Of a DNA stretch of 64,000 bases, positions 52,330-63,805 are shown piece by piece. This stretch comes from Schistosoma mansoni (Eukaryota > Platyhelminthes > Trematoda > Strigeidida > Schistosomatidae), in contig NW_017386117.1 of the NCBI RefSeq assembly GCF_000237925.1, positions 95,772 through 159,771 on the forward strand. The letters run 5' to 3'. The position numbers and the translations under genes were made by a program. The notes under the pieces were generated by a model. The model had not been told where the DNA came from and searched no databases. It saw only the letters and a list, made by a program, of their open reading frames with translations. Position 1 is the stretch's first letter; every line of letters begins with the position of its first letter.

Positions 52330-53270
52330 AACAACATTTCACTAGACAACATTTCAAGACATGTAACCCAGAAATGATGAAGGCTTATAAGTAGTTTAAA
52401 TGAAGAACTTTGGATCACTTCACAATTTTTTCCTCTGCATTCTGTTGCATACGGTTTCTGACCAAGAAGCTAGAATTCGTTTTGACTAATACCGGAAGCC
52501 ATGTGTCGTAATAATATCAATATGAAATGAATTTTGGAAGTGTTCTTCTTAAACAAAGGTTTCAAAATTTAGAATATTACCTCAATATCGGTTTTCCCTG
52601 CGAGATAATTAGGTACAGAACATGAGCTTCCGAACTTGTTTTTCTAGCGAAAAAATCTGTTTCCATGTAAGATAGCTCGTGTCTGGGAGAAAAGTATTTG
52701 GCTAGCACGATTTTGTAGGTCTAAATTCTTCTGGCTAACGAAGTTGATAGCCGAAAATAGATTTCCAATATAGCCTGGACGTAGGTTATGCACTGACGGA
52801 GTGCACAAAGATATATATTTGAAGGGATCTGCATTGTTAAGGAAGTTAGTAGACAACTATAAAATCACATAAGATACGTTTGTCTCTAAATAGGAAAGTG
52901 GTTGATAACAGTAAGCAAGTACTCACACTTGAAATTAAGGCTAACTGAAAGTCTAACCTAAAGATTGACACCACGTTTTTAGGCAGATTTTGTGACTTCC
53001 TATAAATATCAGGTATCCACACGGTTTGTGGGAATTGATGAGGCTGATTTCAGATAAGACGTCTGGCTAGTAATTTACAAATTATAATACGTCATTATAT
53101 AATCCTTGGCCGCGCTTTTCGAACGGGAAGTTTAATCCTAACGTGATTTACATTTCCCAAACTTTTGCTGTGTTCTTACGCAACAAAAGTACCACTTCCA
53201 TTCTAAAGAATCTATTCTGAGCTATACGTTCGGTAGATTACTTCTTTTTTTGTGTTTCACTCAAATTAAT
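52330..53270. other. Unassigned
   Basis: A minus-strand frame at 52644-52856 (NFVSQKNLDLQNRASQILFS) could be a LINE or host remnant; no motif settles it. Nothing else is seen. Confidence 0.3.
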
Positions 53271-53278
53271 AGTTAACT

Positions 53279-56200
53279 GTGGTTTTGCCTCAGCTCACTA
53301 TCGGTTTTTTTCATAATAAATTTCACATAAAGGCTAGCTTTAGCTTATCGTTAACTGTTTTTATACATTTTTGCCAGTTTTTGTTTACTGTGTGTTTTTT
53401 AACGGTCCTAAATTTACTGCTTGTATTTTTAAGACAGTCTAAATCACTNNNNNNNNNNNNNNNNNNNNNNNNNNNNNNNNNNNNNNNNNNNNNNNNNNNN
53501 NNNNNNNNNNNNNNNNNNNNNNNNNNNNNNNNNNNNNNNNNNNNNNNNNNNNNNNNNNNNNNNNNNNNNNNNNNNNNNNNNNNNNNNNNNNNNNNNNNNN
53601 NNNNNNNNNNNNNNNNNNNNNNNNNNNNNNNNNNNNNNNNNNNNNNNNTTAAGAATGCCTCCGACGTAGAGGACGTCCTGCTAGCCCGTCCCTTGCTGAA
53701 GTCCGATGTGAACGTAAGAATACTGCCCGACCTACCGTATTCCGAGCGAGATCTCCTCCGGAACCTCCCTAAGGAATCCCGCGAGGCGCTTTTCCGTGGA
53801 CCAAATATCATTGTGCCAGGTGTGCCGGAAAATATGGACCCAACTCAAGCAAACTCTGATATTCGGGAGTGGAAATTCATCAAGCATTCCTTAAAACTCA
53901 AGAACATATTGACCCCACAGGTAATGAGACTGGCCAAGAGAGACGGAGACTCTAGGCCCCGGCTGCTGAAGATAACCTTCCCCTCCTCCCACATAGCGGC
54001 TGCAACTCTGGAAGCATTTCGTGCCAATAGACGTCGGTTGCCAACTGGCATCCATATGCATCCGGATAGGCCCCACGACAGCAGGATCAAGCACAAACGA
54101 AAGCTGGAGCTGACAATTCCACTCGTGGACTGTCTTGATCATAAAAAAAACGTGTAAAGGACAGGGACTACCAACTCGGTAAATATCGTATAGGTAGGCT
54201 ACCTGTCCACTCACACACGGCTCATATAGACAAACAAGAAGAAGCTCACGCGTTCCAAATTGAAAGCACACACTGCCTATACACGAACGCCGCGAGCTTG
54301 CCAAATAAAATGGATGAGCTACGTGAACTTAGCAACGCTAATGATGCCCATCTGATAGGAATATCCGAAACTTGGATAACGTCTCAGTTTACGGACCAGG
54401 AGTTAGCAATAACTGGGATGTCTTTATTTCGCAACGACAGAAAAACAGGAATGGGGGGGTGGGGTGGCACTATACATACGGTCATGCCTGGATGCGCACC
54501 AACTTCACAACCAAGAGTTTCACAATCTTGATGAGTCAGTATGGTGCTCAGTAAGATTGTCTACCACCTCGAGGTGCCTAGTTGGGGTCATCTACAGGAA
54601 GCCCACTGCCGACATCGAATATGACAAACGTCTGCTGGAAGGATTAACTCGCTCTACGCGTCTCGGATTCTCTCATATCCTGATTCTAGGGGATTTCAAT
54701 CTCCCTAGAATCAACTTCGTGGAACATACATACATCGGTGGTGCCAACTCTACTGAAGCTCTGTTCTTCAACCTTATCGGCGACCTGGGATTATTTGAAA
54801 ATGTGAAGTCGGCAACCCGTTGGAGAAACAGTCAGACGCTGTCGCGCTTAGACTGGGTATTCACAAATGAAGAATTCCTAGTTGACGACCTCTCAATCCT
54901 GGCTCCCCTGGGGAAAAGTGATCACGCCGTCTTATCATTCAGCTTTGTCAGCAAAACGGAGCTACGATATCCTACTAGCAACAAGCGCTGGAACTTCAAA
55001 CGGTTGAATGTGTTAGCTTTACAGGACTATCTACAACAGGTGGATTGAAATGTTCACCCTCAAATTGAAGTGGATGCTCATTGGAATTTTTTACTGCACA
55101 CGATCTTATGTGCTACTGAGCATTCAGTTCCTAAAATGGTCCCAAAAAGCTACAAGCAACCTCCAATCATCAAGAACCGCACTCGTCGTTTGCTAAGCCG
55201 CAAAAGGCACTGTTGGGCGGAATATAAACGAACTGATAACAACGGCGCGTACAGGCAATACAAACATATAAGGAACATATGCACAAAGGCAATAAGAGAA
55301 GACAGGCTTCAGTTCCAGACCAAGCTTATCGATAGATTCGTCTCCAATCCGAAAAGGTTGTTCAGTTAAGCAGCTTCTCTTCGACAAGGCAAAACTGGAG
55401 TTTCCCAACTGCTTGGTCCTGATGGCCCGACCAATAACGACAGTGATGCCGCTAACCTTTTGACTGAACAATACTCCCGGACATTCCAGCTGACCCGAAA
55501 GTTTCACCTGCACGTGTACAGGACTTTCCGAAGTGGACCTGAGTGCTGACCTGGTGCTCCGTAAACTGCAGAACCTAAGAAAAGACACTTCTCCTGGTCC
55601 GGACATGGTTCATTCCGCTGTATTGAGGGAAGCAGCTTCAATCCTGGCGACACCACTTAGCGTGATGTTTGCACACTCGCTAAGCAGAGGCAAACTACCG
55701 GAAATATGGAAGCTGGCCCACATCACACCAATTTTCAAAGGAGGTCGACGCAGTGAACCCTCAAGCTGCCGACCAGTGGCCCTTCTCTCCATACCTTCAA
55801 AAATTATGGAATCCCTAGTATTCGACGGCATACTAGAACACTTATCATCCTCAAAGTTCTTCTCGCCTCAACAGCATGGTTTCAGAAAAGGTCATTCTTG
55901 TATGACCAACCTGCTGACTGCGGTGGATAGATGCACAACCATCCTTGATCGCAAGGGGAAGGTTGACGTCATCTACCTGGACTTCTCAAAAGCTTTTGAT
56001 AGGGTCAACCATGCATGTCTTATCAAGAAGCTTGGACGATTGGGTATAAAACCCCCTTTGATTGATTGGCTCTCTTCATATTTAGATAACCGACACTTTA
56101 AGGTCAGGGTTAACTTCACTCTCTCTCAGGCTATGGAATGTCCTAGTGGGGTCCCCCAGGGTTCAATACTAGGACCTCTTCTCTTCTTGATTTATATTAA

Positions 56201-57055
56201 CGATCTTCCTCAACAAGTTTCATCTGTCTTATTGCTTTTTGCTGATGATGTGAAACTTTGGAGAGAGATACGTAATCATAATGATATACTAGTTCTTCAG
56301 GAGGATCTGACTCGACTTCAAAGTTGGGCAGACGACAACGGACTTACCTTCAACACTTCAAAGTGCAAGGTAGTCCATCTGAGACATGTTGCAGACTATA
56401 GTTATAACTTAGGTAACTCCCCTCTAGAAGTGTCCCAAGTTGAAAAAGATTTAGGAGTGTTGGTACCCTACGACCTGAAATCGTATGCGAACTGTGACAA
56501 AAACGCCTCTCAAGCAAACCTTGCACTGGTAACATTGAAGCGCATTTTTGGCCAGTTTGACGGTAGAACCTTCCATATAATCTTCAACAGTTTTATTCGT
56601 CCCCACTTAGAGTACGGAAACATAGTATTTCCTCCCTCCCTCCAAAAGGATAAGGTCACTCTGGAACGTATCCAACGTCGAGCCACGAAATCAGTTCGGG
56701 GTCTCAAATTCAAACCTTATGAAGAGCGCCTCAAATCACTTAACCTTTACCCGTTAGAGTACAGGCGTCTTAGAGGTGATCTTCTTATGACTTATAGTAT
56801 CCTTAATACTTCTGGTCATCCCCTTAAACATCTTCTTAAGCTTAGTCATAACACTAACCTCAGAGGTAACACCCAGAAATTGGAGACCCTACATAGCAGA
56901 ACAGACTGCAGACACAACTTCTACTCTGTTAGAGTTGTCAAGTGCTGGAATTCGCTGCCGACTGAGCTAGTCCAAGCGACCTCCCGGGAGTCCTTTAAGA
57001 GGAAACTTGACTTATTCTTAAGGACTGAGGATAACATATTATTATGATTTACCAA
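53279..57055 (+). mobile_element. Second CR1-type LINE, ORF2 broken, 200-N gap in ORF1
   Basis: ORF1 C-terminal part at 53649-54157 (RPRLLKITFPSSHIAAATLE, RRRLPTGIHMHPDRPHDSRI), its N-terminal part in or before the gap (53449-53648). ORF2 begins about 54262 (YTNAASLPNKMDELRELSNA). Breaks in ORF2: a frame change in the G run at 54453-54459; stops at 55046-55048 and 55367-55369; another frame change near 55480-55530. From 55533 to 57047 the RT and C-terminal domains (504 codons) are uninterrupted: YLDFSKAFDRVNH, SGVPQGSILGPLLFLIYIND, FADDVKLW, YRRLRGDLLMTYSIL. A different subfamily from the 43.9-kb element (its RT matches only in motifs). Confidence 0.88.
53449..53648. other. Assembly gap, 200 N
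   Basis: Exactly 200 unknown bases inside ORF1 of the second CR1 LINE. Confidence 0.99.
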
Positions 57056-57059
57056 ATTC

Positions 57060-57418
57060 TTTTTTTCCTCTATTATCGTTCATATACCTAGGTTTTTACC
57101 GGAGGTATTGGTGATCCACTGCTACTAGACACGGAAGCCCGTTAAGCGAAAGCTTCTTCTATTCCGTCCTCAACCATTTGAACCATTTTACAACTAAGTC
57201 CGGACAAAACACACTTACTGTAGACTTGGTAAATAACCTCAGCTTCATCACAATAAATGAAAAAAGTATGTAACTTAAACAATAAGCAAGCACAAAAAAG
57301 TTAATCGATAAGCATTAACAGTAACAAGCTCAACATTTTTGTATTGTTGTTTTGAACGGCTTAACAAATTGTATTTCAAGGCTGATAGCCAGACGTTTCG
57401 AAACTGCGCGCGTTTTAA
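57060..57418 (+). promoter_or_regulatory. Upstream region of the 57.4-kb exon
   Basis: The stretch between the LINE 3' end and the exon start would hold the promoter of the gene. I see no clear TATA box or other defined element; a CGCGCG at about 57407 is the only local feature. Confidence 0.25.
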
Positions 57419-57551
57419 ATGGCCGATGAGAAGCCACGAAGAAAACTAATTTTACATTTTGATGCCAGGAATACTTTATTTCTGTCAGATAAAAGTTATC
57501 GTTTTACTATTGAGGAAGCACTTAATAATTACATTTCTGGAATTGTTTGGG
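57419..57551 (+). CDS. Probable first exon of a conserved gene of unknown function
   Basis: ATG at 57419 opens MADEKPRRKLILHFDARNTL then FLSDKSYRFTIEEALNNYIS and GIVWG, followed by a GTAAGC donor at 57552 (phase 1). The pattern LxLHFDxxNT, then an acidic helix ending in VxWG, resembles the N-terminus of a conserved eukaryotic family that I recall as uncharacterised, with the FDxNxT start typical of HAD-like phosphatase folds. I cannot see the next exon; the LTR element and LINE tails downstream would lie in its intron. Family likeness is from memory and only moderately sure, but codon pattern, donor and start context look real. Confidence 0.55.
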
Positions 57552-57915
57552 GTAAGCAAATTGCTCTATGAGTAGAACATTTTATCCGTTTTTTCCCAAA
57601 CCTAGTTTGTGATAAAAAACAATTGGTCGGTTTCAGTTACATTATCAAACAGTTCCACAAAAATTATTTGAAAAAATTCTTGAATAATACTTAACTCCTT
57701 GAATCTTGGAACTGATTTTCTAGCATTACATGAAACTACCCAAACGTTACCTGTAATTGGTTTATTGGGTTTATTCGGTAGCATATTTCTAGATCATTAG
57801 TTAGGTCTTGCACTTATATATTTTCATGATTTTCTTATTTCTTGTTCGTGAAATGTGAGGAAACGATGCTTATTTTGCGGAAGTTCAAATAGTAATTTTA
57901 GGAATATTTTGAGGA
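57552..57915. other. Probable intron, no feature seen
   Basis: AT-rich; no exon with matching phase could be supported, although short open stretches exist after the AGs at 57602 and 57630. Confidence 0.3.
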
Positions 57916-57916
57916 A

Positions 57917-58258
57917 ATAGTTTCAGTTTCAGTTTGGAAAGGACAAGAGGCCTGATGGCTTGTGTTAGTCCTGGCAATGATGATCTCTCAGCTGATCCAA
58001 CTTTCTTTTGAAGGAGTCGACGGATGGAGCCTCAACCACGTGTTGAGGTAATGAATTCCACTCATTGATTATTCGATGGAAAAGTCGGTAGTCAGCTGAC
58101 AAGTAATTTGTTCGGGGCTTGTGAACTTTTTTGGAGTGTCCTCGTAGATTTTCTGTTTTGGAAGACAAGAAAAATGAGGGCATATCAGGTGCAAATTTGT
58201 CATTAAGCAATTTGAAAACTGTAATCAAGTCGCCTCTGATTCTTCTATATGACAGCGG
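57917..58258 (-). mobile_element. CR1-type LINE 3' end, cut by the LTR element
   Basis: The minus strand reads LSYRRIRGDLITVFKLLNDK, ENLRGHSKKVHKPRTNYLSA and NEWNSLPQHVVEAPSVDSFK: the RT C-terminal region, with stop, short untranslated region and an ACTGAA-repeat tail at 57917-57935. It ends exactly where the LTR starts at 58259. Confidence 0.85.
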
Positions 58259-58584
58259 TGAGGATGCAACGGATATTCTAGTTTTACAACTGGATACCAG
58301 TAGCACCTTCTATGTTTGATCGTTCCCAGTCAGATAGAAATCAGAAGTCAGACGAGAGGAGGCAGGAAAGATATATTTGATTCGTTACCAATATATCGAG
58401 GACCTTTTCTATGAGCTGGCTAATGAAACGTAGGAGCTGTGTCCCACGCCGAGTCGAAACGTGATCTGGTGCGGATGCATGACCGAAAGCCTTCAGCTAA
58501 ACAAGTCCACTTAAACAACATGGTCAGCATCCAATGTCGAACACTTAATGAGCTATTGATTTTGGGGAATTATTTACAGCTACA
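58259..58584 (-). repeat. 3' LTR of the gypsy element
   Basis: On the minus strand starts TGTAGCTGTAAATAATTC and ends TTGCATCCTCA, giving the usual TG...CA ends. Near-identical to 63222-63547. Confidence 0.92.
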
Positions 58585-58585
58585 G

Positions 58586-58600
58586 ATCACTCCCCTCCTA
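58586..58600 (-). other. Polypurine tract
   Basis: The minus strand reads AGGAGGGGAGTGAT immediately before the 3' LTR, the expected place of the plus-strand primer. Confidence 0.7.
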
Positions 58601-59105
58601 GTGAGGTAGTGATGTCCCTAAGACGTGACCAGCCAGAAGTTTAAACCCAACGAGTTTGTCGTTGGTAAACACTCTTCTGATAGCTTGCTTCGTTTAGCAG
58701 CGTCTGGTCGTCTTTCCTTAAACTATGGGACCAAAATGTACAACGTAGCAATAAAGAAATATAGTACAATGAAAATTTCGGTTCCTTGCGAAACTTCGTC
58801 GTTCTTTTCCAGCCGTCCTGGAAAAGAGGAAAAATAAAACGTGTGAGTGCATGTCGAAAATACACTCGTACTTGCGTAAGGACACAAGATGAGCGGAAAA
58901 AAATAAACTGATACACTTACAAACAGCGTAAAAGCGATCGGAAAAAAGGTTTTCTTTTGGTTTTTTTCAATATATAAATATATATATATATACGCTCAAA
59001 AAAATGTTGTTTTTTTTGTTTTTTTTTATATAAATAAAAAAATGAGCATATTAAAAAAAATTTATAATAAACTTTGAAAGGGTAATTCAAGATAAAGCTT
59101 ATGTC

Positions 59106-62100
59106 CTACGAGCAATATTCGTTAAGATGTTCTGGAAATCTTACTCGTCTTCCAAAACGCGTTGTTTTAGGTTTATCTATCGACGTTGACGAAGTATCAA
59201 GTTGTGTGTCGGTTGTCGTGTAGGGTACTACGAGTGTAGTAGCTGTGTCGTTTGCTTGTACCGAAGGAAAATCGACGTAGCTAGGGTTTCCTTCTAGGTA
59301 CGCAGCTTTGAGTCGATCGATACTGATGCTATCTTTCGTACCGTTCTTATCGACTACATAGTACTTAGGTTCGCGTTGAAGAACTTTGAAGGGTCCTTCG
59401 TATGCTGATTCGAGGGGTCGTCGATGTGAGTCTCGACGAACGAAGACGTGTGTACTATGTCGTAATTCGGGTTGAACGAAAACATCAGTTGATTGAGGTC
59501 GAGTGTGAGCAGGTTTAACTGAACGCATAGCGTTTGTAAGCCTACTCGTGTAAGAGTTTAGATCCATGTTCAATGAAGAAGCTGAAGGATCCACGAATTC
59601 TCCTGGGAGTCGGAGTGTCGTTCCGTAAACGAGTTGAGATGCCGTGTATCCAATGTCAGCTTTCACTGCATTGCGGATACCTAGCAAGACGAGTGGAAGA
59701 GCGTCTGTCCACTGTGAAACGTTTGAAGCTGATAATGAAGCTTTTAGTTGTCGATGAAAACGTTCTACCAACCCGTTTGCTTGTGGGTGGTAGGCGGTCG
59801 TTCGGAAGCGCGTGATTCCTAATAGTGAGGTCAGACAACGGAAAAGTCCAGATTCGAATTGGCGTCCGCGGTCTGTAGTGATTGTGGAAGGGCAGCCGAA
59901 ATTTGCTACCCATCGTTCGACGAAAGCACGGGCCACGGTTTCAGCAGTAATGTCCTTAATCGGTACTGCTTCTGGCCATCGAGTGAAACGGTCTACGCAT
60001 GTTAGGAGATATGAGTATCCGTTCGAGTCGGGTAAGGGTCCTACTAAATCTATATGGACGTGGTCGAAACGAGCGTCAGGGGTTTTGAAAGAGCCTAAGG
60101 GACATTTGTTATGTCTTATGACCTTAGATTTCTGACAGCTTACACAGGAGCGTGCCCACTCCCTCACGTCTTTATTCATGCCAGGCCAACAAAAGCGTTC
60201 GGCTATAAGTTCGATTGTTGCACGAGCACCTGGATGAGAAAGATTGTGCAACGTATTGAAGACGTTGCGTCGATAATGTTTTGGTACTATTGGACGATCC
60301 CTACCTGTAGATGTGTCACAGAGTAAGGTTTCCTTACCTGTTCCCATCTGCTTAATACTTAGTTTAAGAGTTGTCGAGGATAACTCATGCTGAAGATCAA
60401 TGTCTTCTTTTTGAAGCTGAGCGAGTTTAAGAAGGTCGATTCCTTGGAAACTGTTCAAGGAGCTAATTCGAGACAAGGCGTCTGCGACTACATTGTTTGC
60501 TCCAGAAATATGTTGTATGTCTGAAGTAAACTGCGAAATGTAGTCGAGTTGTCGAGACTCTCGCGGTGAGTACTTGTCTGAGGACGAACTTAAAGAGAAG
60601 GTAAGAGGTTTGTGATCGGTGAAAAGCGTGAATTCTCTTCCTTCGATGGAATGTTGAAAATGCCGTACAGCACAATACATAGCTAGGAGTTCTCTACCGA
60701 ACGTACTGTACCTAGATTCCGTGTCTAACAACCGTCTCGAGAAAAATCCTAGAGGTTGCCATGAGTTGTTAACCCATTGTTGTAAGACTGCTCCGATTGC
60801 TGAGTCGGATGCGTCTACTGCGATACTAATGGGTGCTTGAGTGTCCTGATGAGCAAGCAGGGTTGCTTTAGCGATGTGTTCCTTAACTGTGGAGAATGCT
60901 TTACGGGCTATGTCGTCTAAACTAATTGATTTCGCATTTCCACGAAGTTGATCGGTTAACGGTTTCATTAGGGATGCGCATTTAGGTATGAACCGTCTAT
61001 AGAAACTTACGAGTCCGTTAAAAGTTCGTAAGTGCTTGATCGTGGTCGGTTCTGGGTAATCCAGAATGGCCGCCACTTTGCTCCTAAGGGGTCGGATGCC
61101 TTGGGCATCAATAGTGTGTCCTAAGAAGTCTAAGGAGTTAGTTCCGATTTGGCATTTCTGAATGTTGACAGTAATGCCATGCCTTTGGAGTCGATCGAAA
61201 ACAATGTCCAGATGCTTGAGATGTGATTCTCTGTCCGGACTTGCTATTAGACAGTCATCAACATACGCATGTACGAAGTTGAGACCTCGGAAGACGTCGT
61301 CTATAAACCTTTGGAAGGTTTGAGCCGCATTTCTTAAACCAAAAGGCATTCGTAGAAATTCGTAAAGACCGAAGGGAGTGATGATGGCGGTTTTAGGAAT
61401 GTCGTCAGGTGCCATCGGGATTTGGTTATAAGCTTTAACCAAGTCGATTTTCGAAAAGACAGTTGTACCTTTCAAGGTAGCTGTCAAATCGTGAATATGA
61501 GGCAGCGGGTAACGATCGGGAATGGTTTTAGCATTCAGACGCCGATAATCACCAGTTGGCCGCCAATCATTGCTGTCCTTTTTAGGGACCATGTGCAATG
61601 GGGATGCCCATGGACTATTCGATGGTCGAATTATTCCTAGGTCCATCATGTGGTTGAATTCGTTTTTAGCTAACCTAAGCTTTTCGGGAGCGAGTCTTCG
61701 GGCTTTCGAAAATACAGGTGGTCCTGTAGTCGAGATGTGATGTGTAACATTGCTGGTTACACAAGGTAATTTCGATTGCGATTGGTATATCCCGGGGTAT
61801 TTGTCGAGTACAGCTTGGTACAAGGGGTCTATGGCGTGCTTAATCGTGACTGGGGATAACCTGCAACCAGAACAAGGAGTTACGCAAACGGATAACTTAG
61901 TGTTTCCGTCTATTAACCTTCGTGCGCGTGTGTCGATGAGTAGATTGTGGTGTTGTAACAGGTCAATACCAATGATTGGCATAGAGACATCTGCAACCAC
62001 GAAAATCCAGTGTATGGGTTTGCGTAAACCCACGTTAAGGTAGACGTACCTTTTACCGTAAGTAGCGATCGGCTTTCCGTTTGCCGCCTGTAAACTTAAA

Positions 62101-62189
62101 ACAGACTCGCGAAGTCTGTCGTCGGGATTTGCTGGAAGAACGCTAACTTCTGCGCCAGTGTCGACGAGGTAGCGAACTTTCGTAGTCAC
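59106..62189 (-). CDS. pol: Gypsy pol polyprotein (PR-RT-RH-IN)
   Basis: 1027 codons in one frame. Protease [11 protein letters not shown] (residues 9-19); RT with [15 protein letters not shown] and YVDD (309-312); RNase H with [13 protein letters not shown] and FTDHKPL (about 457-530); integrase zinc finger H-x-H...C-x2-C (648-685) and catalytic D714, D773, E809 ([34 protein letters not shown]). The C-terminus is basic to mixed. The product would copy element RNA and integrate the DNA. All catalytic residues are present. It overlaps the gag frame at its start, as is common in this group. Confidence 0.93.
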   Translation of the reverse strand: MTTKVRYLVDTGAEVSVLPANPDDRLRESVLSLQAANGKPIATYGKRYVYLNVGLRKPIHWIFVVADVSMPIIGIDLLQHHNLLIDTRARRLIDGNTKLSVCVTPCSGCRLSPVTIKHAIDPLYQAVLDKYPGIYQSQSKLPCVTSNVTHHISTTGPPVFSKARRLAPEKLRLAKNEFNHMMDLGIIRPSNSPWASPLHMVPKKDSNDWRPTGDYRRLNAKTIPDRYPLPHIHDLTATLKGTTVFSKIDLVKAYNQIPMAPDDIPKTAIITPFGLYEFLRMPFGLRNAAQTFQRFIDDVFRGLNFVHAYVDDCLIASPDRESHLKHLDIVFDRLQRHGITVNIQKCQIGTNSLDFLGHTIDAQGIRPLRSKVAAILDYPEPTTIKHLRTFNGLVSFYRRFIPKCASLMKPLTDQLRGNAKSISLDDIARKAFSTVKEHIAKATLLAHQDTQAPISIAVDASDSAIGAVLQQWVNNSWQPLGFFSRRLLDTESRYSTFGRELLAMYCAVRHFQHSIEGREFTLFTDHKPLTFSLSSSSDKYSPRESRQLDYISQFTSDIQHISGANNVVADALSRISSLNSFQGIDLLKLAQLQKEDIDLQHELSSTTLKLSIKQMGTGKETLLCDTSTGRDRPIVPKHYRRNVFNTLHNLSHPGARATIELIAERFCWPGMNKDVREWARSCVSCQKSKVIRHNKCPLGSFKTPDARFDHVHIDLVGPLPDSNGYSYLLTCVDRFTRWPEAVPIKDITAETVARAFVERWVANFGCPSTITTDRGRQFESGLFRCLTSLLGITRFRTTAYHPQANGLVERFHRQLKASLSASNVSQWTDALPLVLLGIRNAVKADIGYTASQLVYGTTLRLPGEFVDPSASSLNMDLNSYTSRLTNAMRSVKPAHTRPQSTDVFVQPELRHSTHVFVRRDSHRRPLESAYEGPFKVLQREPKYYVVDKNGTKDSISIDRLKAAYLEGNPSYVDFPSVQANDTATTLVVPYTTTDTQLDTSSTSIDKPKTTRFGRRVRFPEHLNEYCS

Positions 62190-63054
62190 ATCCGTGACAT
62201 ATAAGAGGCGGCTGTGTTCGCCGGCTACGGTTGCCGTTAACGCGTGCCGGCTGGGAAGTTTCCCGAACTGTTTTTCGTGTCACTCGATTTTGGGGTCGGA
62301 TAATTGCAAGGTTTCCTGCAGTTTCTGGAAAACTTACCGTACTGGTTATGATACCAGCACCAGTCGGGATTGTCTGGCTCTCTCGCTTACGTGAGGCACT
62401 TCTACGCGGGGTTTTTGACCGACTACGGTCATTGCGAACTCTAAGATATCGTGTAAGCGTGTGACATAGTTCGGCCATGTCAGTCGAGGTCGATTGGGGT
62501 TTTTCTTTGACGGAAAAAACCTCGGCCTTAGAAGATCTAGTGATTTCCAAGATTCGATCGGCAGATGCAGCTAGTTCATCTATGGCATTGTTTTGAAATG
62601 AAACAAGCACTGCCTGCTCCTGTTGAGGGAGTTTAGACAAGAAAAGTTGTCTAAATAGGCCATCATCGAAAGTTCGTAAGCCGATGACTTCTCTCATTCT
62701 AAGCAACATGTCCGTCGCAGAACCATGTTGCAAGTCGATATTGTTAAGGAGTTGGTCTAACCGTTGTCGATCAGTTAGGTCTCCTCGTTTTAAAATCGAT
62801 AGCTTAAGCGATTCGTAAGGTTCGGAAACATCACTAGTAAACATACTAGGTGTTACGTACCTGTTAAACTCGCGCGGTAACGCCTTAACTACCGCGAGGA
62901 AACGTGTGCGCGAGTCCGTGATTCCGTGCATGCAAAAATCGGCTTCTGCATAGCAGAACCAGGACTCGATATTGTCGGGCCAAAATGGCGTTAACTGAAT
63001 CGAAATAGGGGGAATAGACTTTAACTTAAAGACCTTGGGTGAGTGTTCCGTCAT
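62143..63054 (-). CDS. gag: Gypsy gag
   Basis: From the second Met ([20 protein letters not shown]). Residues 1-190 carry the capsid-like pattern [42 protein letters not shown] and LRMREVIGL, typical of CsRn1-clade gag. A basic region follows. A CHCC-type zinc-finger signature of this clade is encoded in the gag/pol junction area. Treated as a fossil; about one break is suspected in this part. Confidence 0.8.
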   Translation of the reverse strand: MTEHSPKVFKLKSIPPISIQLTPFWPDNIESWFCYAEADFCMHGITDSRTRFLAVVKALPREFNRYVTPSMFTSDVSEPYESLKLSILKRGDLTDRQRLDQLLNNIDLQHGSATDMLLRMREVIGLRTFDDGLFRQLFLSKLPQQEQAVLVSFQNNAIDELAASADRILEITRSSKAEVFSVKEKPQSTSTDMAELCHTLTRYLRVRNDRSRSKTPRRSASRKRESQTIPTGAGIITSTVSFPETAGNLAIIRPQNRVTRKTVRETSQPARVNGNRSRRTQPPLICHGCDYESSLPRRHWRRS

Positions 63055-63202
63055 AGTAATATAGATAACGAAAAATGTCAAATTAAAATATATCCGAGAA
63101 AAAAAAGTATATCACAATATATAAAATTCAAATAAAGAATAACAATGAATAATAATATTCCAAAATGGAACAGACTCACAGTATATTGACTTGGTGTACC
63201 AG

Positions 63203-63220
63203 ATCACGTCGGTCTCACCA
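63203..63220 (-). other. Primer-binding site, tRNA-Trp type
   Basis: The minus strand, one base after the 5' LTR, reads TGGTGAGACCGACGTGAT. This matches 16 of 18 positions of the complement of the animal tRNA-Trp 3' end (TGGTGACCCCGACGTGAT), the primer used by CsRn1-type elements. Confidence 0.8.
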
Positions 63221-63221
63221 A

Positions 63222-63547
63222 TGAGGATGCAACGGATATTCTAGTTTTACAACTGGATACCAGTAGCACCTTCTATGTTTGATCGTTCCCAGTCAGATAG
63301 AAATCAGAAGTCAGACGAGAGGAGGCAGGAAAGATATATTTGATTCGTTACCAATATATCGAGGACCTTTTCTATGAGCTGGCTAATGAAACGTAGGAGC
63401 TGTGTCACACGCCGAGTCGAAACGTGATCTGGTGCCGATGCATGACCGAAAGCCTTCAGCTAAACAAGTCCACTTAAACAACGTGGTCAGCATCCAATGT
63501 CGAACACTTAATGAGCTATTGATTTTGGGGAATTATTTACAGCTACA
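63222..63547 (-). repeat. 5' LTR of the gypsy element
   Basis: 326 bp, near-identical partner of 58259-58584. Confidence 0.92.
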
Positions 63548-63805
63548 ACCGAATTCATAGAAGTAGCTAATTTAATGGTGGTAATATATAAAAGAATGAT
63601 TTTATGCAAGGGAAATAGTACAGGAAGGAGGAAAATTATGAAGCAATTTCAATCTCGAGGTTTAAGGGAAGATAAAGAGTGTATACACCTCCGCCATTGT
63701 TATCGATTCTGAGCCATGTCACCTAGAGTCTCCAACCATTGGCTACGATAGTCGCGCGGACCCCATCCGAGTAGTCTGCATCTACCAACATGACTCTGTC
63801 GCTGG
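63548..63805 (-). mobile_element. LINE D 3' fragment (minus)
   Basis: Shares with 22019-22265 the blocks ATTCATAGAAGTAG, GGTGGTAATATATAAAAG, GGTTTAAGGGAAGATAAAGA and CTCCAACCATTGGCTACGAT (the last coding for WLETL on the minus strand). Its 3' tail is missing; it starts directly at the LTR. Confidence 0.75.

Larger units (their letters stand above)
58259..63547 (-). mobile_element. Gypsy LTR retrotransposon, CsRn1/Boudicca-like, nearly whole
   Basis: 5289 bp on the minus strand with two 326-bp LTRs that differ at about 1 percent of positions, so the insertion is young in evolutionary terms. Order on the minus strand: 5' LTR, primer-binding site matching tRNA-Trp, gag, pol (protease, RT, RNase H, integrase), polypurine tract, 3' LTR. 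Pol order and the tRNA-Trp primer fit the CsRn1 clade of flatworm gypsy elements; the known S. mansoni member Boudicca, as I recall, has LTRs of similar size. No envelope gene. It looks close to whole, with about one break suspected, in the gag region. No target duplication is seen: the left flank is a CR1 LINE, the right flank a LINE D copy. Confidence 0.92.

Noticed and set aside
52644-52856. 70-codon minus-strand frame with some helical character
   Set aside because: Could be a LINE or host remnant, but no motif or splice structure supports either.
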